From positions 73,991-131,830 of the forward strand of contig JAIXSK010000006.1 in NCBI GenBank assembly GCA_027484725.1: a DNA stretch of 57,840 nt. Reading direction: 5' to 3'. A model generated the notes under the pieces. That model saw only the letters and a program-made list of their open reading frames with translations, had not been told where the DNA came from and ran no database searches. Source of the stretch: Flavobacterium sp. Lineage in GTDB: Bacteria > Bacteroidota > Bacteroidia > Flavobacteriales > Flavobacteriaceae. Shown here piece by piece: positions 8,423 to 17,581 of the stretch (within the stretch, counting starts at the first letter, position 1; each line of letters opens with the position of its first letter). A program made the translations under genes and the position numbers.

Positions 8423-10825
8423 ATGACACAAGCCGAAACCAGTACCGCACTGACTTTTGAAGACTTTAAGAAAGAAGTAGTCAACGACTATAAAATTGCC
8501 GTCACCAGCCGTGAATGTAGTTTGCTCGGACGAAGAGAAGTATTGACCGGAAAAGCCAAATTCGGCATTTTCGGAGATGGCAAAGAAGTGCCGCAATTGG
8601 CCATGGCCAAAGCCTTTAAAAACGGCGATTTCAGATCAGGCTACTACCGCGATCAGACTTTTATGATGGCCATAGGTCAGCTCAGTATTGAGCAATTTTT
8701 TGCCGGCTTGTACGGACACCCAGACATCAACCACGACCCCATGAGCGCCGGACGCCAAATGGGCGGTCACTTTTCTACCAAAAGTTTAAACCCGGACGGA
8801 AGCTGGAAAAACCTGACCGAACAAAAAAATTCAAGTGCCGATATTTCACCTACAGCAGGGCAAATGCCGCGCTTATTGGGCTTAGCACAAGCCTCAAAAA
8901 TTTATCGCGAAGTTGAAGGAATCGACAGCAGTTTGTTTTCAAAAGACGGAAATGAAGTAGCTTGGGGCACCATTGGCAATGCCAGTACTTCTGAAGGATT
9001 ATTTTTTGAAACCATCAATGCCGCCGGGGTTTTACAAGTACCCATGGTGATTTGCGTTTGGGACGACGAATACGGCATCTCAGTACATGCAAGACATCAA
9101 ACCACCAAAGAAAACATCTCAGAAATTTTGAGCGGTTTTCAACGCGACGAGCAAACCAAAGGTTATGAAATCATCCGTGTGAAAGGTTGGGATTATGCCG
9201 AATTAGTGGCTGCTTTTGAGCGTGCTTCAAAAATTGCCCGCACCGAACATGTTCCGGTGATGCTGCACGTACGCGAACTCACCCAACCACAAGGACACTC
9301 AACTTCGGGCTCGCATGAGCGCTACAAAAACGCCGATCGTTTGGCCTGGGAAGCCGAGTTTGACTGCATCAGACAAATGCGTTTGTGGATGTTGAGCTTT
9401 AACATTGCCACCGAAACTGAACTCGATGAGATTGAAGCCGAAGCCAAAAAAGCAGTTTTAGAAGGCAAAAAGAACGCTTGGAATGCTTTTATCAATCCAA
9501 TCAAAGCAGAACAACAAGATTTATGTAGTTTGCTTTTAGAGGTAGCCGCACAAAGCGATAACAAAGTTTTTATCGAGAAATACGCCAATGATCTAGCCGC
9601 CGTCAAAGAACCCGGCAGAAAAGACTTATTGGTTTTGGCGCGTAAAATTCTGCGAATGGTTAATGGCGAAAGTGGGCAACCGCAATTGGCCCAATGGATC
9701 AAAAATTACACGAATACAATTCAACCCAAATACAGTTCCCACCTACATTCGGCTTCGGCACAAAATGCCTTATCTATTGCAGAAGTCAAACCCGAGTACG
9801 ACGAAAATTCTGAAGATGCCGATGCTCGCGTAGTGCTCAGAGACAACTTTGATGCTTTGTTTAGCAAATATCCGCAAGCACTTATTTTTGGGGAAGACTC
9901 CGGAAACATTGGCGATGTAAATCAAGGACTTGAAGGCATGCAAGAAAAATACGGTGCTTTGCGCGTGGCGGATGCCGGTATCCGCGAAGCTACTATTTTA
10001 GGACAAGGAATTGGTATGGCCATGCGCGGCTTGCGTCCGATTGCTGAAATTCAGTATTTAGACTATTTACTCTATGCACTGCAAATCATGAGTGATGATT
10101 TAGCGACGCTTCAGTACAGAACCCAAGGAAATCAAAAAGCACCTCTGATTATCAGAACCCGCGGACATCGACTGGAAGGCATTTGGCATTCGGGCTCACC
10201 GATGGGTATGATTATTCACGCTTTGCGCGGAATACATGTTTTGGTTCCGAGAAATATGACCAAAGCCGCCGGATTTTACAACACCCTTTTAGAAACCGAT
10301 GAGCCGGCCTTGGTTGTTGAATGCCTCAACGGCTACCGACTCAAAGAAAAAATGCCCACCAACTTAGGTGCATTCAAAACCCCGATTGGCGTGGTGGAAA
10401 CCCTCAAAGAAGGTTCTGATATTACCTTGGTATCGTATGGTTCAACTTTGCGCTTGGTAGAACAAGCTGCCAAAGAATTGCTCGAAATTGGTATTGATTG
10501 TGAAATTATTGACGCACAATCATTGTTGCCTTTTGACATTAAGCATGACATTGCCAAAAGCGTGATGAAAACCAATCGTCTGCTGGTGATAGATGAAGAT
10601 GTTCCGGGCGGCGCATCAGCTTATATATTACAACAAGTCATTGATGAGCAAAACGCTTATGAATATTTAGACAGCAAACCGCAAACCTTGAGTGCCCAAC
10701 CGCACCGACCGGCCTACGGAACTGACGGAGATTACTTTTCAAAACCATCGGTAGAAGATATTTATGAAAAAGTCTATGCGATGATGCATGAGGTCAACCC
10801 GAAGAAATATCCGGCTTTATATTAA
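8423..10825 (+). CDS. 2-oxo-acid dehydrogenase E1 component, fused alpha and beta subunits (branched-chain type)
   Basis: The 800-residue protein joins a thiamine-diphosphate-binding E1 alpha domain (about 10-340, with GNASTSEGLFFETINAAG near 185) to an E1 beta/transketolase C-terminal domain (about 460-795, with FGEDSGNIGDVNQG, ADAGIREATILGQGIGMA and VIDEDVPGG). Such enzymes decarboxylate branched-chain 2-oxo acids and pass the acyl group to lipoylated E2. Fused E1 is common in Flavobacteria. A GTG at 8411 is in frame, but ATG at 8423 gives the better N terminus. No E2/E3 gene is beside it. The leucine dehydrogenase at 51.3 kb would feed the same pathway. TAAATTTG at 8387-8394 may be the -7 element. 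Substrate range is inferred. Confidence 0.85.
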   Translation: MTQAETSTALTFEDFKKEVVNDYKIAVTSRECSLLGRREVLTGKAKFGIFGDGKEVPQLAMAKAFKNGDFRSGYYRDQTFMMAIGQLSIEQFFAGLYGHPDINHDPMSAGRQMGGHFSTKSLNPDGSWKNLTEQKNSSADISPTAGQMPRLLGLAQASKIYREVEGIDSSLFSKDGNEVAWGTIGNASTSEGLFFETINAAGVLQVPMVICVWDDEYGISVHARHQTTKENISEILSGFQRDEQTKGYEIIRVKGWDYAELVAAFERASKIARTEHVPVMLHVRELTQPQGHSTSGSHERYKNADRLAWEAEFDCIRQMRLWMLSFNIATETELDEIEAEAKKAVLEGKKNAWNAFINPIKAEQQDLCSLLLEVAAQSDNKVFIEKYANDLAAVKEPGRKDLLVLARKILRMVNGESGQPQLAQWIKNYTNTIQPKYSSHLHSASAQNALSIAEVKPEYDENSEDADARVVLRDNFDALFSKYPQALIFGEDSGNIGDVNQGLEGMQEKYGALRVADAGIREATILGQGIGMAMRGLRPIAEIQYLDYLLYALQIMSDDLATLQYRTQGNQKAPLIIRTRGHRLEGIWHSGSPMGMIIHALRGIHVLVPRNMTKAAGFYNTLLETDEPALVVECLNGYRLKEKMPTNLGAFKTPIGVVETLKEGSDITLVSYGSTLRLVEQAAKELLEIGIDCEIIDAQSLLPFDIKHDIAKSVMKTNRLLVIDEDVPGGASAYILQQVIDEQNAYEYLDSKPQTLSAQPHRPAYGTDGDYFSKPSVEDIYEKVYAMMHEVNPKKYPALY

Positions 10826-10832
10826 AACCATT

Positions 10833-10860
10833 TCCCCGATAGATTTCGGGGATTTTTTTT
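10833..10860 (+). terminator. Intrinsic terminator after E1 gene
   Basis: TCCCCGA (10833-10839) pairs with TCGGGGA (10846-10852), followed by eight T residues. It ends the E1 transcript. Confidence 0.9.
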
Positions 10861-10913
10861 GAGGTACGCCAATAAAACGAAACAGACCGCGTTATCTGAC
10901 CAAATGCCCAACC

Positions 10914-11384
10914 ATGTCCAAACAGATTCTTCTTTTGATGGTGACTGTCTTTTTATTAGTTGCCTGTAATGCTGCTCAAGACAAGAATTCTGTGTCGCGT
11001 TTGTACAAAAAACTAGACATTGAAGCTGTTGATGCAACACAAAAACAAAAAACTACTGCCTTGGGTCAACAGATATTATCAACCTGCAACACCTCCTATT
11101 TAAAGCCTTTAAGCCCGAAAGACGCTACGCAGAAAGTCATTAAAAACATGACCGTTAAACGCATGACACAAACTTGCTTGAAGTACAGAACCCAATACGG
11201 AAATTTCAAAGGATTGACTTTTGTTGAAGCTTATAAAAATCGAAAAACCGATGAAATTGTATATCGATATCAGGCTAAATTTGATAAAAAAAATGCGCTT
11301 AAAGAACTGCGCATGGTAATTAATAAGCAAAATCTACTAGCATCTGTACAATCAAAAGATTGGCACAATGCTTTTGTTCCGTGA
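10914..11384 (+). CDS. Hypothetical small lipoprotein
   Basis: The 156-residue product starts with a hydrophobic signal (ILLLMVTVFLLVAC) ending in a lipobox cysteine at about residue 18, so it is a predicted lipoprotein. The mature part has two further Cys residues (ILSTCN, QTCLKYR) about 34 apart that could form a disulfide, and is rich in Lys, Thr and Gln. I do not recognise a family. The next gene follows within 8 bases, and both encode small exported proteins, so they are probably co-transcribed. The DUF3887-like look of the C-terminal half (TFVEAYKNRKTDEIVYRYQAKF) is only an impression. Confidence 0.7.
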   Translation: MSKQILLLMVTVFLLVACNAAQDKNSVSRLYKKLDIEAVDATQKQKTTALGQQILSTCNTSYLKPLSPKDATQKVIKNMTVKRMTQTCLKYRTQYGNFKGLTFVEAYKNRKTDEIVYRYQAKFDKKNALKELRMVINKQNLLASVQSKDWHNAFVP

Positions 11385-11391
11385 TCAAACA

Positions 11392-11937
11392 ATGAAATTG
11401 AAAATCTTACTTGCCAGTTTGGTTATGCTATTTACTGCCCTTGTTGCGGCACAAAATACGCTGACCTTTAAAAACCAAAATCTTCCGGCCACCGAAACCT
11501 GGAATTTTGTATGTGAACAATATGTGTTATTTGGCGCTACGCAACTTCAAATTGCCAAAACAGACAAAGGTGGATTACTTAAAATATCAATGCCAGCCAA
11601 TGACGAGTATGCGTTTATTATGGGTAATTTGTATGTAGATTTAGCCGATGGTGCCACCCTGATTTGCACCGACAAAGGATTCAGAGAAAACAAGCAAAAC
11701 CAAATGAATTCATTCTATGTCTTTTCTGCCCCTGAAATGAATCAACTCAAAAAAAACGACATCTTGCGCGTGCGCTTTCAGATTGTGAGCAAGAAGAAAA
11801 AATTTGGCAATCAATACGGTTATTTCACTGCTCAGAACAAAAAAGAATACTTTACCACCTACTACGGAACCCACGATAAAACCAATCCTACGGCTCAGGC
11901 TATAAAAGCTTTGTTGACAACACAAACAGCACCTTAA
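11392..11937 (+). CDS. Hypothetical secreted protein
   Basis: The 181-residue product begins with a clear signal peptide (MKLKILLASLVMLFTALVAAQ) at ATG 11392. The frame is open from 11368, but that start overlaps the upstream gene and hides the signal peptide. The mature part contains alternating beta-like segments and a lysine-rich stretch (VSKKKKFGNQYGYFTAQNKK). No catalytic motif or known domain is evident. It directly follows the lipoprotein gene, suggesting one two-gene transcript of envelope proteins. Function unknown. Confidence 0.7.
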   Translation: MKLKILLASLVMLFTALVAAQNTLTFKNQNLPATETWNFVCEQYVLFGATQLQIAKTDKGGLLKISMPANDEYAFIMGNLYVDLADGATLICTDKGFRENKQNQMNSFYVFSAPEMNQLKKNDILRVRFQIVSKKKKFGNQYGYFTAQNKKEYFTTYYGTHDKTNPTAQAIKALLTTQTAP

Positions 11938-11942
11938 GTTGT

Positions 11943-11950
11943 TATCTTTG
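11943..11950 (+). promoter_or_regulatory. Candidate rlmH promoter, -7 element TATCTTTG
   Basis: TATCTTTG is a perfect fit to TAnnTTTG and lies 22 bases before the rlmH ATG. It begins only 5 bases after the stop codon of the upstream gene. Confidence 0.55.
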
Positions 11951-11972
11951 TCTATCTTTTAGTAAAACCCGC

Positions 11973-12446
11973 ATGAATATTAAGTTGCTGGCCATTGGCA
12001 AAACTGATCAAACCCATTTACAAACGCTTATCAACGATTACGCAAAGCGGTTGTCGTATTACATTAAATTTGATTTAGAAGTAATTCCGGATATCAAAAA
12101 TGCTAAAAACCTGAGCGAGCAACAACAAAAAGAAAAAGAGGGCGAATTGATTTTATCTAAAATAGGGCCTTCAGACCAAATGATTTTGCTGGATGAAAAC
12201 GGAAAATCTTTTTCAAGCGTTGAATTCTCAGCTGAACTGCAAAAGAAAATGAACTCAGGTATCAAAACTTTGGTATTTGTCATTGGCGGTCCGTATGGAT
12301 TTTCAGAGGCCGTTTACAATCAATCACAAGGAAAAATATCGCTGTCAAAAATGACGTTTTCTCACCAAATGGTGCGTTTGTTTTTTGTAGAGCAACTGTA
12401 TCGCGGCTTTACCATTTTGCGCAATGAGCCTTATCACCATCAGTAA
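11973..12446 (+). CDS. rlmH: 23S rRNA (pseudouridine1915-N3)-methyltransferase
   Basis: RlmH is a SPOUT-class methyltransferase that methylates pseudouridine 1915 in helix 69 of 23S rRNA on the 70S ribosome. The 157-residue length is typical. The SAM-binding trefoil-knot signature VIGGPYGFSEAVY is at about 104-116, and the conserved C-terminal tail LYRGFTILRNEPYHHQ is complete. The first residues MNIKLLAIGKT match the family start. Its stop codon abuts that of the convergent folP with no spacer, and no separate terminator hairpin is seen, so the two transcripts must overlap. Confidence 0.97.
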   Translation: MNIKLLAIGKTDQTHLQTLINDYAKRLSYYIKFDLEVIPDIKNAKNLSEQQQKEKEGELILSKIGPSDQMILLDENGKSFSSVEFSAELQKKMNSGIKTLVFVIGGPYGFSEAVYNQSQGKISLSKMTFSHQMVRLFFVEQLYRGFTILRNEPYHHQ

Positions 12447-13301
12447 TTACAATTCCATTTGACCAAAAAGAGCAACGGTTTCAACGGCAGGCTTTACATC
12501 GTGCACGCGCAGTATTTTGGCTCCTTTTGAAAGTGCCATCATGTTCAGGGCAATGGTTCCGTTGAGCGATTCTTCAGGCTTGATTTGAAGTGTTTTATAG
12601 ATCATTGACTTCCGAGACAATCCTACCAAAATAGGCAACTCAAGCAAATTGAACAATTCAAGTTTTTGCAGTATTTCAAAGTTGTGCTCGGCTAATTTGG
12701 CAAAGCCGAATCCGGGATCAATAATCAAATCGTTGATGCCCAACAAACGAGCCTTTTGAATTCTTTCTGAAAAATATTGCATCATCTCTTTGACCACATC
12801 TTCATAATGAGTCAAACCCGTCATGGTTTGCGGATTACCGCGCAAATGCATCATGATATACGGAACTTTATACTTGGCCACCAGCTGCATCATTTCATCA
12901 TCGAGCCATCCGGCTGAAATATCATTGATGATGCTTGCCCCGTGTTCAATAGCCGCCAAAGCTACTTTGCTCTGATACGTATCTACAGAAATAATGGCTT
13001 GTGGAAACTCTTTTTTAATTGCATCCAAGGCCGGAAGCAAGCGGTTGATTTCTTGGTCTGCTGCGAGCAAGGCTGCACCCGGTTTGGAAGAGGCTGCCCC
13101 GACATCAATAAAATCTGCCCCTTCAAAAAGCATGCGTTCGGTTTGTGCCAAATAATGTTCTTTTTGGGTGTATCTTCCTCCGTCAAAAAATGAATCCGGA
13201 GTCAAGTTGAGAATTCCCATGACTTTGGGGCGATCTAAACTGATCAGTTGGCCACTGCAGTTCATGGTAAATTGGGTTGTATTTGACTTTGTGAACATCA
13301 A
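12447..13301 (-). CDS. folP: Dihydropteroate synthase
   Basis: DHPS condenses p-aminobenzoate with dihydropterin pyrophosphate in folate synthesis and is the sulfonamide target. The 284-residue TIM-barrel protein shows VMGILNLTPDSFFDGGRY (about 27-44), IDVGAASSKPGA (about 65-76), SVDTYQSK, NDISAG and DPGFGFAK, and ends with RVHDV, the usual pterin/phosphate-binding stations. The loop reads GAASSKPGA where many enzymes have GGESTRPGA; this is common in Bacteroidota. The start encodes MMFTKSN, with a second in-frame ATG at the next codon. It is divergent from the DUF1599 gene and convergent with rlmH. Confidence 0.95.
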   Translation of the reverse strand: MMFTKSNTTQFTMNCSGQLISLDRPKVMGILNLTPDSFFDGGRYTQKEHYLAQTERMLFEGADFIDVGAASSKPGAALLAADQEINRLLPALDAIKKEFPQAIISVDTYQSKVALAAIEHGASIINDISAGWLDDEMMQLVAKYKVPYIMMHLRGNPQTMTGLTHYEDVVKEMMQYFSERIQKARLLGINDLIIDPGFGFAKLAEHNFEILQKLELFNLLELPILVGLSRKSMIYKTLQIKPEESLNGTIALNMMALSKGAKILRVHDVKPAVETVALFGQMEL

Positions 13302-13318
13302 AAAAAGTTCTATTTTTG
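13289..13318 (+). promoter_or_regulatory. Candidate promoter for the DUF1599 operon, TTG-N19-TATTTTTG
   Basis: TTG (13289-13291) and TATTTTTG (13311-13318) are separated by 19 bases, the best full match to the Bacteroidota -33/-7 pattern in the window. The -33 box lies inside the start of divergent folP, so the two genes share a compact control region. Confidence 0.6.
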
Positions 13319-13374
13319 ACCCGAGACCATAGAGGTCAACCGGAAACTAGTTAAAAAAATTGCACACAAAGATA

Positions 13375-13917
13375 ATGAAGAAAACTTCGCAGGAATACGA
13401 CAAAATTATTGATTTATGTCGTACCCTATTCATTCATAAAATGACTGATTACGGCAGTGCTTGGCGCATTCTCAGACTGCCATCGCTTACAGATCAAATC
13501 TTTATCAAAGCCCAAAGAATTCGGAGTTTACAAGAAAATCAGGTACGCAAAATTGAAGAAGATGAAAAATCTGAATTCATTGGCATCATCAACTATTCAA
13601 TCATGGCTTTGATACAGCTTGAATTGGGCGTAGCAGATCAACCCGATTTAGATACAGTACAAGCCACTGAGCAATATGACGTGGTCATTGGCCATACAAA
13701 AAAACTCATGGAAGCCAAAAACCACGATTACGGAGAAGCTTGGCGTGAAATGCGCGTGAGTTCATTGACTGACTTAATCTTACAAAAGTTATTGCGGGTC
13801 AAGCAAATTGAAGACAATCAAGGTAAAACACTGGTATCAGAAGGAATTGATGCTAATTATCAAGATATGATTAATTATGCTGTTTTTGCATTAATTCTCA
13901 TGGAACAAGACAAGTAA
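13375..13917 (+). CDS. DUF1599 protein (tandem DUF1599 repeats)
   Basis: The 180-residue protein consists of two homologous halves. Half 1 has HKMTDYGSAWRI ... SLTDQIFIKAQRI ... GIINYSIMALI; half 2 has AKNHDYGEAWREM ... SLTDLILQKLLRV ... DMINYAVFALI. The paired DYG-x-AWR and LTD motifs define DUF1599, a helical family also called nucleotide-modification-associated domain 1. Its biochemical role is not established. ATG at 13375 is preferred to the TTG at 13360 because it follows the promoter with a 57-base leader. The next gene begins 33 bases after the stop. Confidence 0.85.
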   Translation: MKKTSQEYDKIIDLCRTLFIHKMTDYGSAWRILRLPSLTDQIFIKAQRIRSLQENQVRKIEEDEKSEFIGIINYSIMALIQLELGVADQPDLDTVQATEQYDVVIGHTKKLMEAKNHDYGEAWREMRVSSLTDLILQKLLRVKQIEDNQGKTLVSEGIDANYQDMINYAVFALILMEQDK

Positions 13918-13950
13918 ATCGCTATTTTTACGCACCGTAAACAATCAAAA

Positions 13951-15051
13951 ATGAAAAAATTTCTCGTACACTTCTCAAGAATATTTGTCGGACTTTTGTT
14001 TATTATTTCGGGGCTCATCAAACTCAATGACCCGGTTGGTTTTTCGTATAAACTTTCAGAATATTTTGGCGAGACCGTTTTAAACTTGCCCGTGTTTGTT
14101 CCGTATTCACTGGCTATTGCAGTATTTATTGTGATTTTTGAAACAGTTTTGGGCGTGATGCTTTTGTTGGGATTCAAACGAAAATTTACCGTCTGGAGTT
14201 TGCTTTTGATGATTGTGTTTTTCACATTCCTCACTTTTTATTCAGCCTATTTCAACAAAGTCACAGACTGCGGATGCTTTGGAGACGCCTTAAAACTTAC
14301 CCCGTGGCAATCATTTACCAAAGATGTGGTTTTACTTTTCTTTGTTTTGATATTGTTTTTAAACATCAAGCGCATCCATCCGTTGTTCAATAACAACTTT
14401 CGCAATGCCTTGGTTAGTTTATCATTGGTTTTGTGCGGATTTATGGGCTACTGGGTTTTGAATCATTTGCCATTAAAAGATTTCAGAGCATATAAAGTAG
14501 GTACAAACATTCAAAAAGCGATGGAAATTCCGGAGGGAGCACCCAAAACGGAAGTAGAAATGATTTTTGTTTACAATGTAAACGGTGTGAATAAAAATTT
14601 TACCGAAAAAGATTTGATGAATCTGCCGGCCAATGCAAAATTTGTAGAGCGAATAGACAAAGTAATCTCTGAAGGATACAAACCACCCGTACACGATTTT
14701 ACCATGGAATTAGACGGCTCTGACTACAAAGATGAATTGTTGGTTGAACCCAAATTGCTAATCTATGTAATGTATGATTTGAACAAAGCGGACAAAAAAG
14801 GTCTCGAGCAATTAGAAGCGCTCAACCAAAAAGCCAAAAAGGTCGGTTATAAAGTAATTGCTATGTCTGCATCGAATGCTGAAGAGATTGCTTCGGTCAA
14901 AAAACAATACGGTTTTACGTTTGACTTTTATTTTTGTGACGGAACCACTCTTAAAACCATTGAAAGAGCCAATCCGAGCATCGTAGTCATGCACCAAGGA
15001 ACCATTGATCAGAAAGTTCATTACAATGATATCTCAGCTTTAAAACTATAA
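13951..15051 (+). CDS. BT_3928-like integral membrane protein (DoxX/MauE-like N-terminal domain)
   Basis: The 366-residue protein has four membrane segments in its first 150 residues, beginning RIFVGLLFIISGLIKLNDPVG, with the conserved YFNKVTDCGCFGDALKL motif between helices 3 and 4. This matches the BT_3928 family widespread in Bacteroidota and distantly DoxX/MauE, which are linked to redox and disulfide chemistry. The C-terminal part (about 190-366) is soluble, with a thioredoxin-like alternation (PKLLIYVMYDLNKADKKG, FYFCDGTTLKTIERANPSIVVM) but no CxxC. The neighbouring secreted thioredoxin-like protein suggests a shared role in envelope thiol chemistry; that is inference. Confidence 0.75.
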   Translation: MKKFLVHFSRIFVGLLFIISGLIKLNDPVGFSYKLSEYFGETVLNLPVFVPYSLAIAVFIVIFETVLGVMLLLGFKRKFTVWSLLLMIVFFTFLTFYSAYFNKVTDCGCFGDALKLTPWQSFTKDVVLLFFVLILFLNIKRIHPLFNNNFRNALVSLSLVLCGFMGYWVLNHLPLKDFRAYKVGTNIQKAMEIPEGAPKTEVEMIFVYNVNGVNKNFTEKDLMNLPANAKFVERIDKVISEGYKPPVHDFTMELDGSDYKDELLVEPKLLIYVMYDLNKADKKGLEQLEALNQKAKKVGYKVIAMSASNAEEIASVKKQYGFTFDFYFCDGTTLKTIERANPSIVVMHQGTIDQKVHYNDISALKL

Positions 15052-15067
15052 AAAAGAAACTTGTTTT

Positions 15068-15418
15068 ATGACTGAAGAAACCAGAAAAAAATCTTCAAAC
15101 AGCGTTGAACGCATCAGAAGAGAAAAGAAAAAGCGGAACAACAACATTATTTTAGCATGTTTTTTATCGTTGTTTGTTGGGCACTACATTTTGAATTATG
15201 TAGCCACCATTGAAGAACCGCCTTTGGGTGTAACTTTTAACATTGTTTTAGGTTGTAGCATTATAGCAGTTGCCGGAATCATTATGTTTATCACCGTTAA
15301 AAGACAATACTTTCCTAAAAAGAGAAAAAAAACCAAACATATTTTTCTGGACGAAGATTACAAAGAAAAAATGTCATCCAGAAAAAAACAAAACAAAGAA
15401 ACTGAAACCGAATCTTAA
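15068..15418 (+). CDS. Hypothetical small membrane protein
   Basis: A 116-residue protein with a very basic N terminus (ERIRREKKKRNNN), two hydrophobic helices (about 27-47 and 57-77) and a basic, charged C-terminal tail. Topology is probably both ends in the cytoplasm. No family is recognised. It lies 16 bases after the BT_3928-like gene and 30 bases before the thioredoxin-like gene, in the same operon, so it may be an accessory subunit of that membrane system. Confidence 0.7.
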   Translation: MTEETRKKSSNSVERIRREKKKRNNNIILACFLSLFVGHYILNYVATIEEPPLGVTFNIVLGCSIIAVAGIIMFITVKRQYFPKKRKKTKHIFLDEDYKEKMSSRKKQNKETETES

Positions 15419-15448
15419 TCAAAATTGCATCTTCTTTAAACGAATCAA

Positions 15449-15943
15449 ATGAAAAACATCCTAACCTGCCTGCTCATGTTGGTCGTGACTTTTAGCTGCA
15501 TTCAAGCGCAAAACGAATTCTCTAAAACCGCTTTAAAAGAAAACCTGCTCAATCCTGAAGGCAATCAAACTTCTTTTCAAGAAATACTCAAAAAACACAA
15601 CGGAAAAGCATTGGTTATTGAATGCTGGGCCTCATGGTGCAGTGATTGTGTAAAGGCCATGCCCAAAGTAAAAGAATTGCAAGCCAACCACCCTGAGGTT
15701 GATTATGTTTTTATTTCAATGGATAAAACATCTGATAAATGGAAACTCGGTATTGAAAAACACGATCTCAAAGGTGATCATTATTTGGCCAATGACGGTA
15801 TGAAGGGCATCTTCGGAACGGCCATTAACTTAGATTGGATTCCCAGATATATAGTGGTAGACAAAAACGGAAAAATTGTTTTGTACCGCGCCATTGAAAC
15901 TGATTTTGAAAAAATTGACAAGACTTTAAATAACCTAAAATAA
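15449..15943 (+). CDS. Secreted thioredoxin-like (TlpA/ResA-type) protein
   Basis: The 164-residue protein has a signal peptide (ILTCLLMLVVTFSCIQAQ), possibly a lipoprotein signal at Cys17. A thioredoxin fold follows, with the redox motif WASWCSDCVK at about 61-70 and a cis-proline-type IPRYIVVDKNGKIV segment. It should act in the periplasm as a thiol-disulfide oxidoreductase. Its TAA stop shares one base with the ATG of tpiA, so the two are translationally coupled, an unusual partner for a redox protein. Confidence 0.85.
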   Translation: MKNILTCLLMLVVTFSCIQAQNEFSKTALKENLLNPEGNQTSFQEILKKHNGKALVIECWASWCSDCVKAMPKVKELQANHPEVDYVFISMDKTSDKWKLGIEKHDLKGDHYLANDGMKGIFGTAINLDWIPRYIVVDKNGKIVLYRAIETDFEKIDKTLNNLK

Positions 15944-16698
15944 TGAGACACCCAATTGTTGCCGGAAACTGGAAAATGAACAAAAATGCTGAGGAAACTG
16001 AAGATTTGCTCAACGATTTGATTGATCAACTACCCACAGACAAAGAAGTAGAAATCATTGTGGCTCCTACTTTTATCAACTTGGCTTCGGCAGTAGATCA
16101 CTTAGAGTTTACCAATATATCGGTAGCAGCGCAAAACATGCATCAAGCTGAAAGTGGCGCCTTTACCGGAGAAATTTCGGCAGATATGCTCAAAAGCATT
16201 GGTGTTCATACCGTTATTTTAGGACATTCAGAAAGACGCTCTTTGTTTGGCGAAACTGATGCTATTATTGCAGCTAAAGTCAATCAAGCGCTCAAATACC
16301 ACATGCGTGTAATTTTCTGTTTTGGCGAAGAACTCAAAGATCGTCAAGAGCAACAACATTTTGCAGTGGTTGAAAGCCAATTGCGCAACGGTTTGTTTCA
16401 TTTGGAGGCTTCGGCCTGGGAAAATCTTGTATTGGCTTATGAACCGGTTTGGGCTATTGGCACCGGAGAAACTGCTTCACCAGAACAAGCACAAGAAATG
16501 CATGAATTTATCAGAACAACCATCCGCAAAAACTACGGAAACGAAGTGGCAGATGATCTGGCCATTTTGTATGGCGGGAGCGTGAAACCTGATAATGCAC
16601 GCGAAATCTTTTCAAAACCTGATGTTGACGGAGGGCTCATAGGCGGTGCGGCTTTAAAAGCCTCTGACTTTGCGGCAATTGTGAGCGCAGCAGGTTAA
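15943..16698 (+). CDS. tpiA: Triosephosphate isomerase
   Basis: Interconverts dihydroxyacetone phosphate and glyceraldehyde 3-phosphate in glycolysis and gluconeogenesis. At 251 residues it has full family length. Key residues are visible: N-x-K in GNWKMNK (about 7-13), catalytic His in GHSERR, catalytic Glu in AYEPVWAIGTG, and phosphate-binding GGSVKPDN and GGLIGGAALK. The start overlaps the upstream stop by one base and prmA follows after 23 bases. Confidence 0.98.
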   Translation: MRHPIVAGNWKMNKNAEETEDLLNDLIDQLPTDKEVEIIVAPTFINLASAVDHLEFTNISVAAQNMHQAESGAFTGEISADMLKSIGVHTVILGHSERRSLFGETDAIIAAKVNQALKYHMRVIFCFGEELKDRQEQQHFAVVESQLRNGLFHLEASAWENLVLAYEPVWAIGTGETASPEQAQEMHEFIRTTIRKNYGNEVADDLAILYGGSVKPDNAREIFSKPDVDGGLIGGAALKASDFAAIVSAAG

Positions 16699-16721
16699 TA
16701 TTTACTGACAAAAAAACATTC

Positions 16722-17555
16722 ATGTCAAACGTATATCTCGGGTATCATTTTACCATTGAACCAAAAGAACTAGGCTCAGAAATCTTGATTGCTGAATTAG
16801 GCGAATTGCCTTTTGAAAGTTTTGTAGAAACTGATTTTGGCGTTACCGCTTACATTCAAAAAAATTTATGGCACGAAGGCATGCTCGATGATTTATTCGT
16901 TTTACAATCCGGAGAATTCACCGCTAGCTATACTGTTGAAGAAATTGAACAAGTCAACTGGAACGAAGCTTGGGAAAAGAATTTTGATCCCATTGATGTG
17001 GACGGGATTTGTCATATTCGCGCTCCGTTTCATCCTAAAACCGATGCACAATTTGACATTGTCATTGAACCCAAAATGAGTTTCGGCACCGGACATCATG
17101 AAACCACACACATGATGATTCAACATATACTCGAAATGGAAGTTGCCGGGAAAGCTACTTTAGACATGGGTTGCGGAACGGCTATTTTGGCCATTTTGGC
17201 TTCAATGAAAGGCGCTGACCCAATTGATGCCATTGACATTGACCATTGGTGTTATTTGAATTCTATTGAGAATGCCGAGCGCAATCACATCCAAAACATA
17301 AAAGTTTACCAGGGCGATGCTTCTATGCTCGTAGCCCAAAAATACGATTTGATCATTGCCAACATCAACCGCAATATTCTACTGAATGATATGGCACAAT
17401 ATGTTGCCTGTATGAATCCGGGCAGTACGCTACTCCTGAGTGGTTTTTATGAAGATGACATCCCGGCCATAGACGCATGTTGTTCAGAATTGGGCTTGAC
17501 TTGTGTGAAAAAATTAGAACGAAACAAATGGGTTTCGCTCAAATATGTAAATTAG
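16722..17555 (+). CDS. prmA: Ribosomal protein L11 methyltransferase
   Basis: PrmA trimethylates several amino groups of ribosomal protein L11 using S-adenosylmethionine. The 277-residue protein has the substrate-binding N-terminal domain (about 1-110), then FGTGHHETTHMM, the SAM motif LDMGCGTAILAILA and the NxN-type motif IIANINRNILL that binds the target amine. It follows tpiA and precedes clpS in a tight cluster (23 and 26 bases), as is often seen in Flavobacteria. Confidence 0.95.
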   Translation: MSNVYLGYHFTIEPKELGSEILIAELGELPFESFVETDFGVTAYIQKNLWHEGMLDDLFVLQSGEFTASYTVEEIEQVNWNEAWEKNFDPIDVDGICHIRAPFHPKTDAQFDIVIEPKMSFGTGHHETTHMMIQHILEMEVAGKATLDMGCGTAILAILASMKGADPIDAIDIDHWCYLNSIENAERNHIQNIKVYQGDASMLVAQKYDLIIANINRNILLNDMAQYVACMNPGSTLLLSGFYEDDIPAIDACCSELGLTCVKKLERNKWVSLKYVN

Positions 17556-17581
17556 CAGTACGTTAAAACATCTTATGCTTT

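Noticed and set aside
9322..9702. 126-codon minus-strand frame within the E1 gene
   Set aside because: Antisense shadow of a well-conserved coding sequence; no family features.
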